Program-made: the position numbers and the translations under genes
NCBI RefSeq assembly: GCF_014982715.1
Contig: NZ_JADCJY010000002.1
Span: 310,001-374,000, forward strand
DNA from: Gallalistipes aquisgranensis
GTDB lineage: Bacteria; Bacteroidota; Bacteroidia; Bacteroidales; Rikenellaceae
DNA: 64,000 nt
Reading direction: 5' to 3'
Part shown: positions 7,836 to 17,288 of the stretch, piece by piece
Numbering within the stretch: position 1 is the first letter of the stretch
Layout: every line of letters starts with the position of its first letter
Notes under the pieces: model-generated
The model's input: the letters and a program-made list of their open reading frames with translations, nothing else
What the model was told of the DNA's origin: nothing
The model's database searches: none

Positions 7836-10800
7836 ATGAAAACACGCTTGCTCCGAATACGTCCGTTCGTCCTCCTGCTGCTGATCGCAGGAGCCGTATT
7901 CGTATTCTCCCCGGCCGTCGCCCGGGATTTCAAATACCTCACCACCCGAGACGGACTCAGCCACAACGGAGTGTACTCCATCGCAAAGGACGGCGAAGGG
8001 CTGATGTGGTTCTCCACCGGCACCGGAATCGACCGTTACGACGGCACGTCCATCCGGAACTACCGCCTGTTCGGACCGGAAGAGGACCGCTCGCACATCG
8101 GCCGGTTCAACCATGTCGTCACCGATCCGGAACAACGCATCTGGGCCTTCAACGTCAAAGGCGCCCTTTTCCGTTACGATCCCCGGACCGATTCGTTCGA
8201 ACGGCGGATCGAGGTTCCGAACTCGACCTCCCCGACCAGCATGTCGCTGCTGGGAGTGTGCTTCTCCTCCGGCCCCCTCACACTGCTTTACGGCTCCCTG
8301 GGCCTCAAATGTTACGACCGGGAAGACAACCGGCTTCTCGGCGAGAACCTGATGCCCGGCATCTACGTCACGAAAGTGGTCGCCGTTTCCGACTCCCTGT
8401 ATGCGGTCGGTACGGCCGACGGATTCTACCTGCTGAAACTCGACTCCCCGACCGACTACCGTATCACGCGCATCGAGCCCGAACGACTCGACAGCCGCAT
8501 CCAGACGCTCCACTACAACGCTGCGGCCGACCGTCTCTACCTGGGCACCTTCAACGGCCGTATCTTCCGGTACGACCTCGCCCAGGGCATTCTGACCCAG
8601 ATCGTGTCCATCTCTTCCAACACACCCGTCAGGGACCTCACCGAAGGGTTGCACCATTCGCTCTACATCGCCTCGGACGGCATGGGAATCTTCGTCATGG
8701 ACACCCGTACGGAGAAGATCATCCGCCGGTACGTGGCCACCGAAAACTATACCGACGGCCTCAGCGCCAACTCGATCTACGATATTTACATCGACGACGA
8801 AAACCGCCTGTGGATCGGCACCTACATCCGGGGAGTCTGCATCCTCGACAAGAACATTCCCGATTTCACCTACGTCACCCGCCGGGCGGGAAACAACAAC
8901 TCACTGAACAACAACCTGGTCAGCACCATTATGGAAGACCGGGACGGCGACCTGTGGTTCGGCACCGACGACGGCGTAAGCCTGTACGACACGGGAACCG
9001 GACGCTGGCACCACCTCCTCAATACGCGGAACAATCCCGACACGCGGTACAAAATCCTGGCACTGTGCGATGCGGGCGACGGGCTGGTATGGGCCGGAGG
9101 ATTCGCCTGCGGCGCCGCCCTGATCGACAAACGGACCCTGCGCGTCAGGACGACTCTCCGAGAGCTGTCGAAAGCCCACCGCGGATCGGGCCTGAACCAT
9201 GTTTACGTCATCTACCGCGATCCTTCGGGCGACCTGTGGTTCGGCGGACTGCACGGCCGGGTGATCCGCTACGATCCGGTTTCGGACGACTACCGCGAAT
9301 ACAAAACTCGCAATGTCAATGCGATCAATTCGTTCGCAGGTAGTATCGTGATCGGTACGGCCCGGGGCATCTTCCGGCTCGACAGGCAGTTGGATACTTT
9401 CGTCCCCTGGCCTTCGGAAAACCCGGACTCCCCCCTGCTGAAATCCCACATCAACCACCTGTATCCCGACGGAGACAGGCTATGGTTCAGCACGGAACAG
9501 GGACTGGGTGCCTACGACACGCTCCGGAAGAAGACCTTCACCTACAACCGCGAAGACGGTCTCGTTTCGGACATCGTCTACGCCATCACCGGAGATCGGA
9601 ACGGACGCATTTGGGTGAGCAGCGACCGGGGACTCTCCTGCGTAGACTACCGGACGGGCTCGTTCCTGAACTTCAACGTCGGGAACGGCCTGAAGGACGA
9701 CAGCTTCAACACCCGGGCCGTATGTCGGACGAAGGACGGAAAACTCTGGTTCGGCAGCTATCTGGGCGCCGTCGCCTTCGACCCGCTCCTCGTACATAAA
9801 ATCAATGTCCGGACCAAACTCTATTTCTCGGACTTCAAGATCAGCTACCGTTCCGTCTTCGAGAAAAACACGGAATTCCGGATGACGGGCTCGCTCAACG
9901 AGCTCTCCGACATCAAACTGAAGTACCGGCAGAACACCTTTTCGTTCGCCTTCGCGGGCATCAACTACACCGATGCCTCCCGGCTCCGTTACGCGTGGAG
10001 GCTGAAGGGATACGACGACCAGTGGCTCGAACAGAACGGGACGCCCAGCGCCAATTATGCCAACATTCCCCACGGACACTACACGTTCCAGGTCAAAGCG
10101 CTCGACACCGAAAGCGGAGAAGCTCTCGACTACCGGGAGATCCGCATCCGGATCACGCCTCCGTTCTGGGACAGCGTATGGGCCTGGTGCCTCTACCTGA
10201 TCGTGGCCTCGATGCTGACGTTCGGCATCTACCGCATCGTACACGACCGGATCGAACGGAGGCACTTCGCCCAGAAAATCCGCTATTTCACAGACACGGC
10301 CCACGAAATCAAAACCCCTATCACGCTGATCCTCGGCCCGCTCAACAAACTGGCCGAAGAGACATCGCTGCCTCCCCGGGACAGGGACCTGCTGGACATC
10401 GCCCTGAAGAACACCAACAAACTGAGCGTATTCGTCAACCGGCTGCTCGACTTCCAGAAGGCGGAGATGCAGGCGATGAAGCTGGTCGTTACACGTCACG
10501 ATGCAGTGTCCTACATGGAGGAGCGTGTGAACGCCTTCCGCCTGCTCGCCATCCAGAAGCAGATCACGCTGACCTTCTCCAGCCGGCTGATGCAGCGGGA
10601 AGTGTGGTTCGACGCGGCAAAAATGGAGACGGTCGTGGACAACCTCCTCTCGAACGCCCTGAAATATTCCCGGGCGGGCGACCGGGTGGACGTTTCGCTC
10701 TATCCCGACGAAAAGAGGAACGGCTGGACTCTCGAAGTGCGGGACACGGGAATCGGCATCTCCGCCGAATCCCAGACCCAACTTTTCAAACGCTTCTACC

Positions 10801-11819
10801 GTGCGGACAATGCCGTGACCTCCGATGAATCCGGCAGCGGGATCGGACTGATGCTCTGTCAGACGCTCACCCGCATGATGAAGGGCAAAATATCGTTCGA
10901 AAGCAAATTGGGCGAAGGCTCCCGCTTCCGCCTGACCTTCCCCTACGGCAACGCCCATTTCCGGAAAGAGAATATCGCCGTCGCGCAACCGGAGACGGTC
11001 ACGACGACTGCCGATCCGGCCGAAGCGCCGGCCGGCGTATCCGCCACTCCGCAGGCGTCGCCGAATACACCCACGCTGCTGGTAGTGGAAGACAACGACG
11101 ACCTGCGCCGGTTCATCAGCCACTGCATGAACCCCTACTACCGTGTGGCGGAAGCCGCCGACGGAAACGAGGCGCTCCGCCTGCTGCCGGAAGTAAAACC
11201 CGACCTGATCCTCTCGGACGTGATGATGCCCGGCATGAACGGCTACGAACTCTGTTCGCGCGTCAAGGGAAATCTGGAGACCTCCCATATCCCCGTCATT
11301 CTGATCACCGTCCTGGACGAAAAGAGCGACATGATCGAAGGATACAACCGCGGGGCCGACAATTACGTGATCAAGCCGTTCGACGCCACGCTGCTGAAAA
11401 TGAAGATCGACAACAGTATCCGGAGCCGCCGCGCACTCAGCGAACGGCTGATGCACTCGATCGGAGGCAGCCAGCAGGTGTCGCTGGAGAACGAACTGGA
11501 CAACCGCTTCATCCAGGAGATAACGCAGCACCTGGAGGAGCATCTGACCGACAGCGAGTATTCGATCGACCACCTCTGCAAGGACATGGCCCTGAGCCGC
11601 TCTTCCTTCTACAACAAGATCAAGGCGCTCACCAACCAGTCCCCGAACGACTTCATCCGCATCTTCCGGCTCAACAAGGCCGCGCAGCTGCTCCGCAACG
11701 GGGTCCGAAACGTCAACGAAGTGGCTTACGCCACCGGCTTCTCGGACGTGAAGTACTTCAGCACGGTCTTCAAGAAACACTACGGGATGAGCCCGAGCAA
11801 ATACGTTCAGGAACAGTAA
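7836..11819 (+). CDS. Hybrid two-component system regulator of polysaccharide locus 1
   Basis: The protein has 1327 residues in one chain. A signal peptide/anchor (1-29) is followed by two-component-propeller repeats (about 30-690; WFSTGTGIDRYDG, LWIGTYIRG, LWFGTDDGVSLY), a Y_Y_Y domain (about 690-780), a membrane helix (about 783-808), a histidine kinase with phospho-acceptor His823 in TAHEIKTP, an ATPase domain with NLLSNALKYS, DTGIGIS and GSGIGLML, a receiver with Asp1128 in LSDVMMPG, and a C-terminal AraC helix-turn-helix (about 1220-1327). Such regulators sense a glycan fragment in the periplasm and activate the adjacent susCD genes. The ATG at 7836 is chosen because the signal peptide begins there. 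It is codirectional with SusC, 172 bases upstream. Confidence 0.95.
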   Translation: MKTRLLRIRPFVLLLLIAGAVFVFSPAVARDFKYLTTRDGLSHNGVYSIAKDGEGLMWFSTGTGIDRYDGTSIRNYRLFGPEEDRSHIGRFNHVVTDPEQRIWAFNVKGALFRYDPRTDSFERRIEVPNSTSPTSMSLLGVCFSSGPLTLLYGSLGLKCYDREDNRLLGENLMPGIYVTKVVAVSDSLYAVGTADGFYLLKLDSPTDYRITRIEPERLDSRIQTLHYNAAADRLYLGTFNGRIFRYDLAQGILTQIVSISSNTPVRDLTEGLHHSLYIASDGMGIFVMDTRTEKIIRRYVATENYTDGLSANSIYDIYIDDENRLWIGTYIRGVCILDKNIPDFTYVTRRAGNNNSLNNNLVSTIMEDRDGDLWFGTDDGVSLYDTGTGRWHHLLNTRNNPDTRYKILALCDAGDGLVWAGGFACGAALIDKRTLRVRTTLRELSKAHRGSGLNHVYVIYRDPSGDLWFGGLHGRVIRYDPVSDDYREYKTRNVNAINSFAGSIVIGTARGIFRLDRQLDTFVPWPSENPDSPLLKSHINHLYPDGDRLWFSTEQGLGAYDTLRKKTFTYNREDGLVSDIVYAITGDRNGRIWVSSDRGLSCVDYRTGSFLNFNVGNGLKDDSFNTRAVCRTKDGKLWFGSYLGAVAFDPLLVHKINVRTKLYFSDFKISYRSVFEKNTEFRMTGSLNELSDIKLKYRQNTFSFAFAGINYTDASRLRYAWRLKGYDDQWLEQNGTPSANYANIPHGHYTFQVKALDTESGEALDYREIRIRITPPFWDSVWAWCLYLIVASMLTFGIYRIVHDRIERRHFAQKIRYFTDTAHEIKTPITLILGPLNKLAEETSLPPRDRDLLDIALKNTNKLSVFVNRLLDFQKAEMQAMKLVVTRHDAVSYMEERVNAFRLLAIQKQITLTFSSRLMQREVWFDAAKMETVVDNLLSNALKYSRAGDRVDVSLYPDEKRNGWTLEVRDTGIGISAESQTQLFKRFYRADNAVTSDESGSGIGLMLCQTLTRMMKGKISFESKLGEGSRFRLTFPYGNAHFRKENIAVAQPETVTTTADPAEAPAGVSATPQASPNTPTLLVVEDNDDLRRFISHCMNPYYRVAEAADGNEALRLLPEVKPDLILSDVMMPGMNGYELCSRVKGNLETSHIPVILITVLDEKSDMIEGYNRGADNYVIKPFDATLLKMKIDNSIRSRRALSERLMHSIGGSQQVSLENELDNRFIQEITQHLEEHLTDSEYSIDHLCKDMALSRSSFYNKIKALTNQSPNDFIRIFRLNKAAQLLRNGVRNVNEVAYATGFSDVKYFSTVFKKHYGMSPSKYVQEQ

Positions 11820-11879
11820 CGGCTCCTTTTGCGGCATCGGTCCCGTCTGAACGGGGCAAAAAGCCGCTTTAACAGAAAT

Positions 11880-11916
11880 CAAACCTTTTTTAAGAGAAAA
11901 CAAACCTTCGTTAGGA
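11880..11916 (+). promoter_or_regulatory. Tandem 21-bp-spaced direct repeat upstream of SusC 1
   Basis: CAAACCTTTTTTAAGA starts at 11880-11881 and CAAACCTTCGTTAGGA at 11901, sharing 13 of 16 bases with a period of exactly 21 bp (two helical turns). This is the layout expected for two AraC-type half-sites on one face of the DNA. The second copy ends 11 bases before a -7-like element, as for an activator that contacts polymerase. The hybrid regulator just upstream is the presumed ligand. Confidence 0.6.
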
Positions 11917-11927
11917 AACGAACTCCT

Positions 11928-11935
11928 AACATTGT
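11928..11935 (+). promoter_or_regulatory. Probable -7 element TAACATTG of SusC 1
   Basis: It matches TAnnTTTG at five of six defined positions. An imperfect -7 element fits an activator-dependent promoter. An inverted repeat GTTAGGA (11910-11916) / TCCTAAC (11924-11930) overlaps it. Confidence 0.45.
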
Positions 11936-11991
11936 ATCGTGAATTCATATCTAAAATAATCAGATAAAATCAAAAAACAAAAACCCTAACC

Positions 11992-14900
11992 ATGATGAAA
12001 AATTTCAACTTCAGGTTATTTGTGATTTTGCTGTGCACCGTGTCCCTAAACACGGCCTTCGCCCAGCAGATCGCCGTCCGCGGACGTATCGTCGACGACG
12101 GGGGCTCTCCCCTGGCAGGTGTCGCCGTCGTAGTCAAAGGCACCAATAAAGGTACCGTATCCAACGATAAGGGAGAATACAACATCAAGGTAAACTCCGA
12201 AAGGGATACGCTTACGTTCAACTTCATCGGTTACACCCCCCAGGAAAAAGTGGTGGGAAAAAACCGCATCATCAACATCAAGATGGCCGATTCGAGCCTC
12301 GAAATGGAAGAGGTGGTCGTCGTGGGTTACGGTGTCATGAAACGCCGCGACCTGACCGGTTCGGTCGCGTCGATCCAGGCATCGGATATCGCCAAGGTTC
12401 CGGTCAGCAGCGCCGCGGAGGCCATCACCGGTAAACTGGCCGGCGTGCAGGTGACCACCACGGAAGGCGAGCCCGGCGCCGAAATCAAGATCCGTGTCCG
12501 GGGCGGCGGCTCCATCACGCAGGACAACGCGCCTCTTTATATCGTGGACGGTTTCCCCTCGGACCTCGGACTGGACGGCGTGGACCCGAACGACATCGAG
12601 TCGATCGACGTGTTGAAGGATGCCTCCTCCACCTCCATCTACGGTGCCCGCGGTGCCAACGGTGTGGTGATCGTGACGACCAAAGGCGGCAAGGAGGGCA
12701 AATTCAGCGTATCCTACAACGGATACGTGGGATTCCAGAAACTCTCCAAGACCCTGCCCGTGCTCAACTCGCTGGAGTATGCGAAACAGCAGTGGGAGCG
12801 GGGAGCCCGCAGCAAGATGGAGAGCGGCGACATGACCGAAAACATCGGCGCATGGGGTGCCTACGAGGATATGAACGCCAACTACATCGACCGGCCCGGT
12901 GCCGACTGGCAGGACGAGGTGTTCGGCCGTACGGCGCTCGTTCAGTCGCACAACGTCGCCATCAACGGCGGAACGAAAGCCACCAAGTACACGTTCAGCT
13001 TCAGCCGCAGCGACGAAGAAGGTATTCTGATGAACAGCGACTTCGAGCGGAACTCGTTCAAGTTCAAGTTCGACACCAAGGCCAACGACCGGGTGACCTT
13101 CAGCGCGAACGGAAGCTACATGGACCGGAAGACGCTGGGCAACGGAACCTCGGAAGCCACCAACTCCTCGGCCTACAGCCCCCTGATCAACATCATCACC
13201 TATGCTCCTTTCGGCAGCAGCTCTCTGGACGAATTCATGGAAGAGGAGTTCGACGAGGACTCGAACGAGACTTCGGCCCTGAATCCCAGATACATGACTT
13301 CTTCCATTCAGAAAGAGAGGTTGGTGCGTTCGCTCCAGTTCAACGGAGCCATAAGCTACAAACTCCACAAAAACCTGACCCTGCGCGTATCGGGCGGGTA
13401 CAACCGCACCTGGGACGACACGAACATGTTCTATACGGCCATTTCCGACTATGCCCGCCGCAACGGAGGTCCGAGCGGTTCGATGTACGAGCAGGACAAG
13501 GATAAATGGAACACCTCGAACACGCTGACCTATACGAAAAAATTCGGCCGGGATCACGACCTCACCGTCATGATCGGCCAGGAGGCCAACAAGCTCCACT
13601 ATTTCTCGAAAACACTGACCGCAAACGGATTTCCGAACGAAGACAAAAAATTCTCAGACCTGAAACCGGCAACGACGAAACAGCTCGAATCCAACGAATA
13701 TTCCGAAGCCCTCCTTTCGTTCTTCGGCCGGGCGAACTACACGTATAAAGGGAGATACATTTTCTCCGCGTCGCTCCGCCGGGACGGCTCCTCCAAATTC
13801 GCCAAGAAAAACCGCTGGGGTACCTTCCCCGCAGCTTCCGTGGGATGGCGCATCAGCGACGAAAACTTCTTCCGCCCCCTGCAGAAGGTAGTCAGCAGCC
13901 TGAAACTGCGTTACAGTTACGGACAGGCCGGTAACAACCGCATCAACAACTTCCTGTACAGTACGAACTACAGCTCCATCTATTACGGACAGGACAACAT
14001 GGCGACGCTCGGTCTGGTTCCCGCTTCGCTGGCCAACCCCGATCTGAAATGGGAAACCACCATCACCTCGAACGTCGGTCTGGATTTCGGTTTCCTGAAC
14101 AACCGTATTTCGGGTTCGATCGAGTACTATAACAACAAGACCAAAGACCTGCTGCTGAATGCCAACATCAGCCCCATGGCCGGTTACTCCACCCAGATGA
14201 AAAACATCGGAAGCACCCGCAACCGCGGTTTCGAAGTGGTGTTGAGCGCCGTCATCATGAACAAGAAGGACTTCTCGTGGACGGCCAACTTCAACATTTC
14301 GGCCAACCGCAACAAAGTGCTCAAACTGAACGGACAGGAGGACTTCATGAAGGCCTCTTCGAGCTGGGGCAACGTGTCCAGCGACTTCATCGTACAGGTG
14401 GGACAGCCCCTCGGCCAGATTCTGGGCTATATCAGCGACGGCATGTACACGGCCAACGATTTCGTCGATGCGGTGTTCGATCCCTCCAGCAGCCAGTACG
14501 GGAAGTTCGTTCCGGACAACCTGAAACCGGGTATTCCCTACAACAGCAGCCAGGCCAAGGACACCAACCTGTTGGGTATCCCCAAAATCAAACGGATCGG
14601 AAGCGCCGCGGATTCGAAAACGACGACGCCCGACCTGGACCAGACCGTGATCGGAAACACGAGCCCGAAACATTTCGGCGGTTTCAACACCACGTTCCAA
14701 TACAAGGGTATCGACCTGAGCATCTTCCTCAACTGGGTGTACGGACACGACGTATACAACGCCACCCTGCTGCGCGGCGTGACCCAGATGTACAGCCGGA
14801 AAAACATCATCAAACAGGAGGGGCAGCGCTATACGGTGGTGGATCCCCAGACGGGAGTGCCTGTGGTCAACCGCGACCGGCTCAACGAGATCAACGCCAA

Positions 14901-15207
14901 CTCCACGCTGTATGCGAGCGGAACGAAAGCCGAATACCTGGTCAACGATTACGTGGAAGACGGATCGTTCCTGCGCCTGAACAACGTGACGATCGGTTAT
15001 ACGTTCCCGACTCCGTGGCTGAAGAAAATCCACATACAGAAGCTGAGAATCTACGCGACGGGCTACAACCTGGCCACCATCACCGGATATTCGGGCTACG
15101 ACCCCGAAGTGGACACGCGCCGCAAGACGCCGCTGACTCCCGGTGTGGACTACTCGGCCTATCCCCGGAGCCGCAAGTTCATTTTCGGCATCAACGTAAC
15201 TTTCTAA
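11992..15207 (+). CDS. SusC-like TonB-dependent outer-membrane transporter, locus 1
   Basis: The protein has 1071 residues. A signal peptide ends at TAFAQ, followed by a carboxypeptidase-regulatory-like domain (about 26-105), the TonB-box-like MEEVVVVGYG (about 105-115), the plug (LTGSVASIQ... YIVDGFP, YGARGANGVVIVTT) and a beta-barrel ending in FIFGINVTF with the terminal aromatic residue. With SusD it imports oligosaccharides across the outer membrane using TonB energy. Two adjacent ATG codons (11992, 11995) are possible starts. The paired SusD gene follows after 16 bases. Confidence 0.96.
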   Translation: MMKNFNFRLFVILLCTVSLNTAFAQQIAVRGRIVDDGGSPLAGVAVVVKGTNKGTVSNDKGEYNIKVNSERDTLTFNFIGYTPQEKVVGKNRIINIKMADSSLEMEEVVVVGYGVMKRRDLTGSVASIQASDIAKVPVSSAAEAITGKLAGVQVTTTEGEPGAEIKIRVRGGGSITQDNAPLYIVDGFPSDLGLDGVDPNDIESIDVLKDASSTSIYGARGANGVVIVTTKGGKEGKFSVSYNGYVGFQKLSKTLPVLNSLEYAKQQWERGARSKMESGDMTENIGAWGAYEDMNANYIDRPGADWQDEVFGRTALVQSHNVAINGGTKATKYTFSFSRSDEEGILMNSDFERNSFKFKFDTKANDRVTFSANGSYMDRKTLGNGTSEATNSSAYSPLINIITYAPFGSSSLDEFMEEEFDEDSNETSALNPRYMTSSIQKERLVRSLQFNGAISYKLHKNLTLRVSGGYNRTWDDTNMFYTAISDYARRNGGPSGSMYEQDKDKWNTSNTLTYTKKFGRDHDLTVMIGQEANKLHYFSKTLTANGFPNEDKKFSDLKPATTKQLESNEYSEALLSFFGRANYTYKGRYIFSASLRRDGSSKFAKKNRWGTFPAASVGWRISDENFFRPLQKVVSSLKLRYSYGQAGNNRINNFLYSTNYSSIYYGQDNMATLGLVPASLANPDLKWETTITSNVGLDFGFLNNRISGSIEYYNNKTKDLLLNANISPMAGYSTQMKNIGSTRNRGFEVVLSAVIMNKKDFSWTANFNISANRNKVLKLNGQEDFMKASSSWGNVSSDFIVQVGQPLGQILGYISDGMYTANDFVDAVFDPSSSQYGKFVPDNLKPGIPYNSSQAKDTNLLGIPKIKRIGSAADSKTTTPDLDQTVIGNTSPKHFGGFNTTFQYKGIDLSIFLNWVYGHDVYNATLLRGVTQMYSRKNIIKQEGQRYTVVDPQTGVPVVNRDRLNEINANSTLYASGTKAEYLVNDYVEDGSFLRLNNVTIGYTFPTPWLKKIHIQKLRIYATGYNLATITGYSGYDPEVDTRRKTPLTPGVDYSAYPRSRKFIFGINVTF

Positions 15208-15223
15208 ATTCCTAACACTAACA

Positions 15224-17167
15224 ATGAACATGAATATGAAAACCATAGCGCTGAAAAGAACTTTCATGGTCGCCCTGTCGGCAGGCAGCCTGCTGATGAG
15301 TTCCTGTTCGGATTTCCTCGACATAGCCCCCGACTCGATCTACGCATCCGACAACCTCTACCAGACCACGGACCAGGCGGAACGCACGCTGCTGGGCGTC
15401 TATTCCACCCTGTGCAGCTCGAACCTCTACGGCCGTAACATCACCATGTATTACGACCTGGACACCGATCTGGGCATGATCCGTTACGCGAGCGGAGACC
15501 CCGCGGACGACGGCGAACGCCGCAGCACGGCCCACTACCTCTTCACGTCCACGACCAAGAACCTTTCCAATACGTGGAACACGCTCTACACCGGCGTGGA
15601 ACGTGCGAACATCCTGATCGAGTCGATTCCCCAGATGGCCCAGTACAACAACGGAACCGAAGAGGAGAAATTCCTGCTCCGCCAGTACCTCGGGGAGGGA
15701 CTCACCCTCCGGGCGCTCTTCTATTTCGACCTGATCCGTCTGTGGGGCGACGTACCCTACAAAACCAAATCGTCCGTATCGGGCGACAACTTCGATCTGC
15801 CGCGCACTTCACGCGACACCATTTACAAGCACATCATCAACGATCTGCAGACGGCGATCGACATGGTACCCTGGGCCAACGACACCCGGTACGGCAACAC
15901 CTACCACGAACGCATCTCCAAAGGCGCCGTGAAAGGATTCCTCGCCCGCATCTGCCTCTATGCCGCCGGCTATTCGCTCCGCTGGGACCTGGAAAACCCG
16001 ACTCCCGCATCGCGCCGGATGGCCCGCATCAACGACGAGAACCGGATTCGGGAACTGTACACCATCGCCCGCGACCAGTGCCATGAGATCATGATGTCCG
16101 GCGTCCACAAGCTGACGCCCAGTTACGAGGATATTTGGGTCAAATACATCGGCGGTTACCTCATGAACAATACCGAACGCGAAAACATCTTCGAACTGGG
16201 ATTCTTCTCGACGCTGAGCACCGCGAATGAAGCCGGCTACTACGGCACCTACATCGGTCCCGAATCGAAAGCTGATCCGTGTCCCGCCACGGGACAGTGC
16301 TCCGGAGGCGTTTTCGTAACCCCGGCCCTTCAGCTCGCATTCACCCCGGGCGACACCCGGCGCGACATCACCTGCGCCTACATGAAACACACGAAAGAGT
16401 CGGAAATCAAAGGCGCGTTCCGCGACATCTCCAACACCTATGCCGGAAAATGGCGGAACATCTGGGGAAAAAACGAATCGGGCAGCTGCTCCAACTTCAA
16501 CTTCCCCATGCTCCGATATGCCGACGTGCTGCTCATGTTCGCCGAAGCGGACAGCTACCTGGCCAACGGACCGACTTCGGAAGCCATCGCAGCCTTGAAA
16601 GAAGTACGCAAACGCGCCTTCCCCGAGACCACCACATCTTCTACGGAAAAGACGAAAGCCGACATCGATGCCGAAACATATTCTGATTATGATTTTGCAG
16701 GATTCCTCGACGTAATCATCGAAGAGCGCGGTTACGAACTGGCTTTCGAGGGATTCCGCAAGACGGACCTCATCCGCTGGAACAAGCTCAAGGAGCGGCT
16801 GGAATGGGCGGCCGGCGAACACGAGGCGCTCGACCAATACATGGAAAACGGCGGGACGAGTCCTTACATGGGACAGATTCCCCACCGGCGAGGAACGATC
16901 CTCAACAAGAACATGTACTATCGTGAAAACAGCAAGAGCGTAATCTACGAAACGAAGACCGCGGAAGAGACCCCGGTCGTCGGCGAGAATGAGACCCCGT
17001 GGAAATCCAGAGGATTCCTGAAAGCCCCCGGAGGCGTTCACAGCAACACCGGCAACTTCATGCACTACGCCCGCGGATTCCAAGAGAACTATTCGGAACT
17101 CTTCCCGATTCCGAAAGCCGTGCTCGACGTAACGACGGCCCTCACCCAGATCCCGGGATACGAATAG
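15224..17167 (+). CDS. SusD/RagB-like surface glycan-binding lipoprotein, locus 1
   Basis: The protein has 647 residues with a lipoprotein signal ending LLMSSC, so it is lipidated and surface exposed. SusD features include the N-terminal helix region FLDIAPDSIYASDNLYQTTDQAERTL... and TPR-like helices (LRALFYFDLIRLWGDVPY), then the C-terminal FRKTDLIRWNKLKERLEW. It forms the lid of the SusC transporter and captures the glycan. Three in-frame ATG codons (15224, 15230, 15236) lie close together. A strong hairpin follows the stop codon. Confidence 0.95.
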   Translation: MNMNMKTIALKRTFMVALSAGSLLMSSCSDFLDIAPDSIYASDNLYQTTDQAERTLLGVYSTLCSSNLYGRNITMYYDLDTDLGMIRYASGDPADDGERRSTAHYLFTSTTKNLSNTWNTLYTGVERANILIESIPQMAQYNNGTEEEKFLLRQYLGEGLTLRALFYFDLIRLWGDVPYKTKSSVSGDNFDLPRTSRDTIYKHIINDLQTAIDMVPWANDTRYGNTYHERISKGAVKGFLARICLYAAGYSLRWDLENPTPASRRMARINDENRIRELYTIARDQCHEIMMSGVHKLTPSYEDIWVKYIGGYLMNNTERENIFELGFFSTLSTANEAGYYGTYIGPESKADPCPATGQCSGGVFVTPALQLAFTPGDTRRDITCAYMKHTKESEIKGAFRDISNTYAGKWRNIWGKNESGSCSNFNFPMLRYADVLLMFAEADSYLANGPTSEAIAALKEVRKRAFPETTTSSTEKTKADIDAETYSDYDFAGFLDVIIEERGYELAFEGFRKTDLIRWNKLKERLEWAAGEHEALDQYMENGGTSPYMGQIPHRRGTILNKNMYYRENSKSVIYETKTAEETPVVGENETPWKSRGFLKAPGGVHSNTGNFMHYARGFQENYSELFPIPKAVLDVTTALTQIPGYE

Positions 17168-17201
17168 GCGACACAGATTTTTAGGTTAATTATAGGTTGG
17201 T

Positions 17202-17246
17202 GATACCCGTGCGGCATACGACTTAGCCGTATGTCGTACGGGTATC
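17202..17246 (+). terminator. Strong stem-loop between susD and the enzyme genes of locus 1
   Basis: Bases 17202-17220 pair with 17228-17246 along 19 bp with two G-U pairs and a 7-base loop. GTTTTAGG follows, a weak T-tract. It may act as a leaky terminator or as a 3' stabiliser that makes susCD transcripts more abundant than the downstream enzyme transcripts. Confidence 0.6.
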
Positions 17247-17288
17247 GTTTTAGGATCATATCCGAACTTTTAAGCATTCTAAAAGCAT

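Noticed and set aside
7480-7839. A possible 119-residue protein in the leader of the first hybrid regulator
   Set aside because: It begins at or inside the -7 element, is Arg/Pro-rich without hydrophobic core or motif, and overlaps the regulator start.
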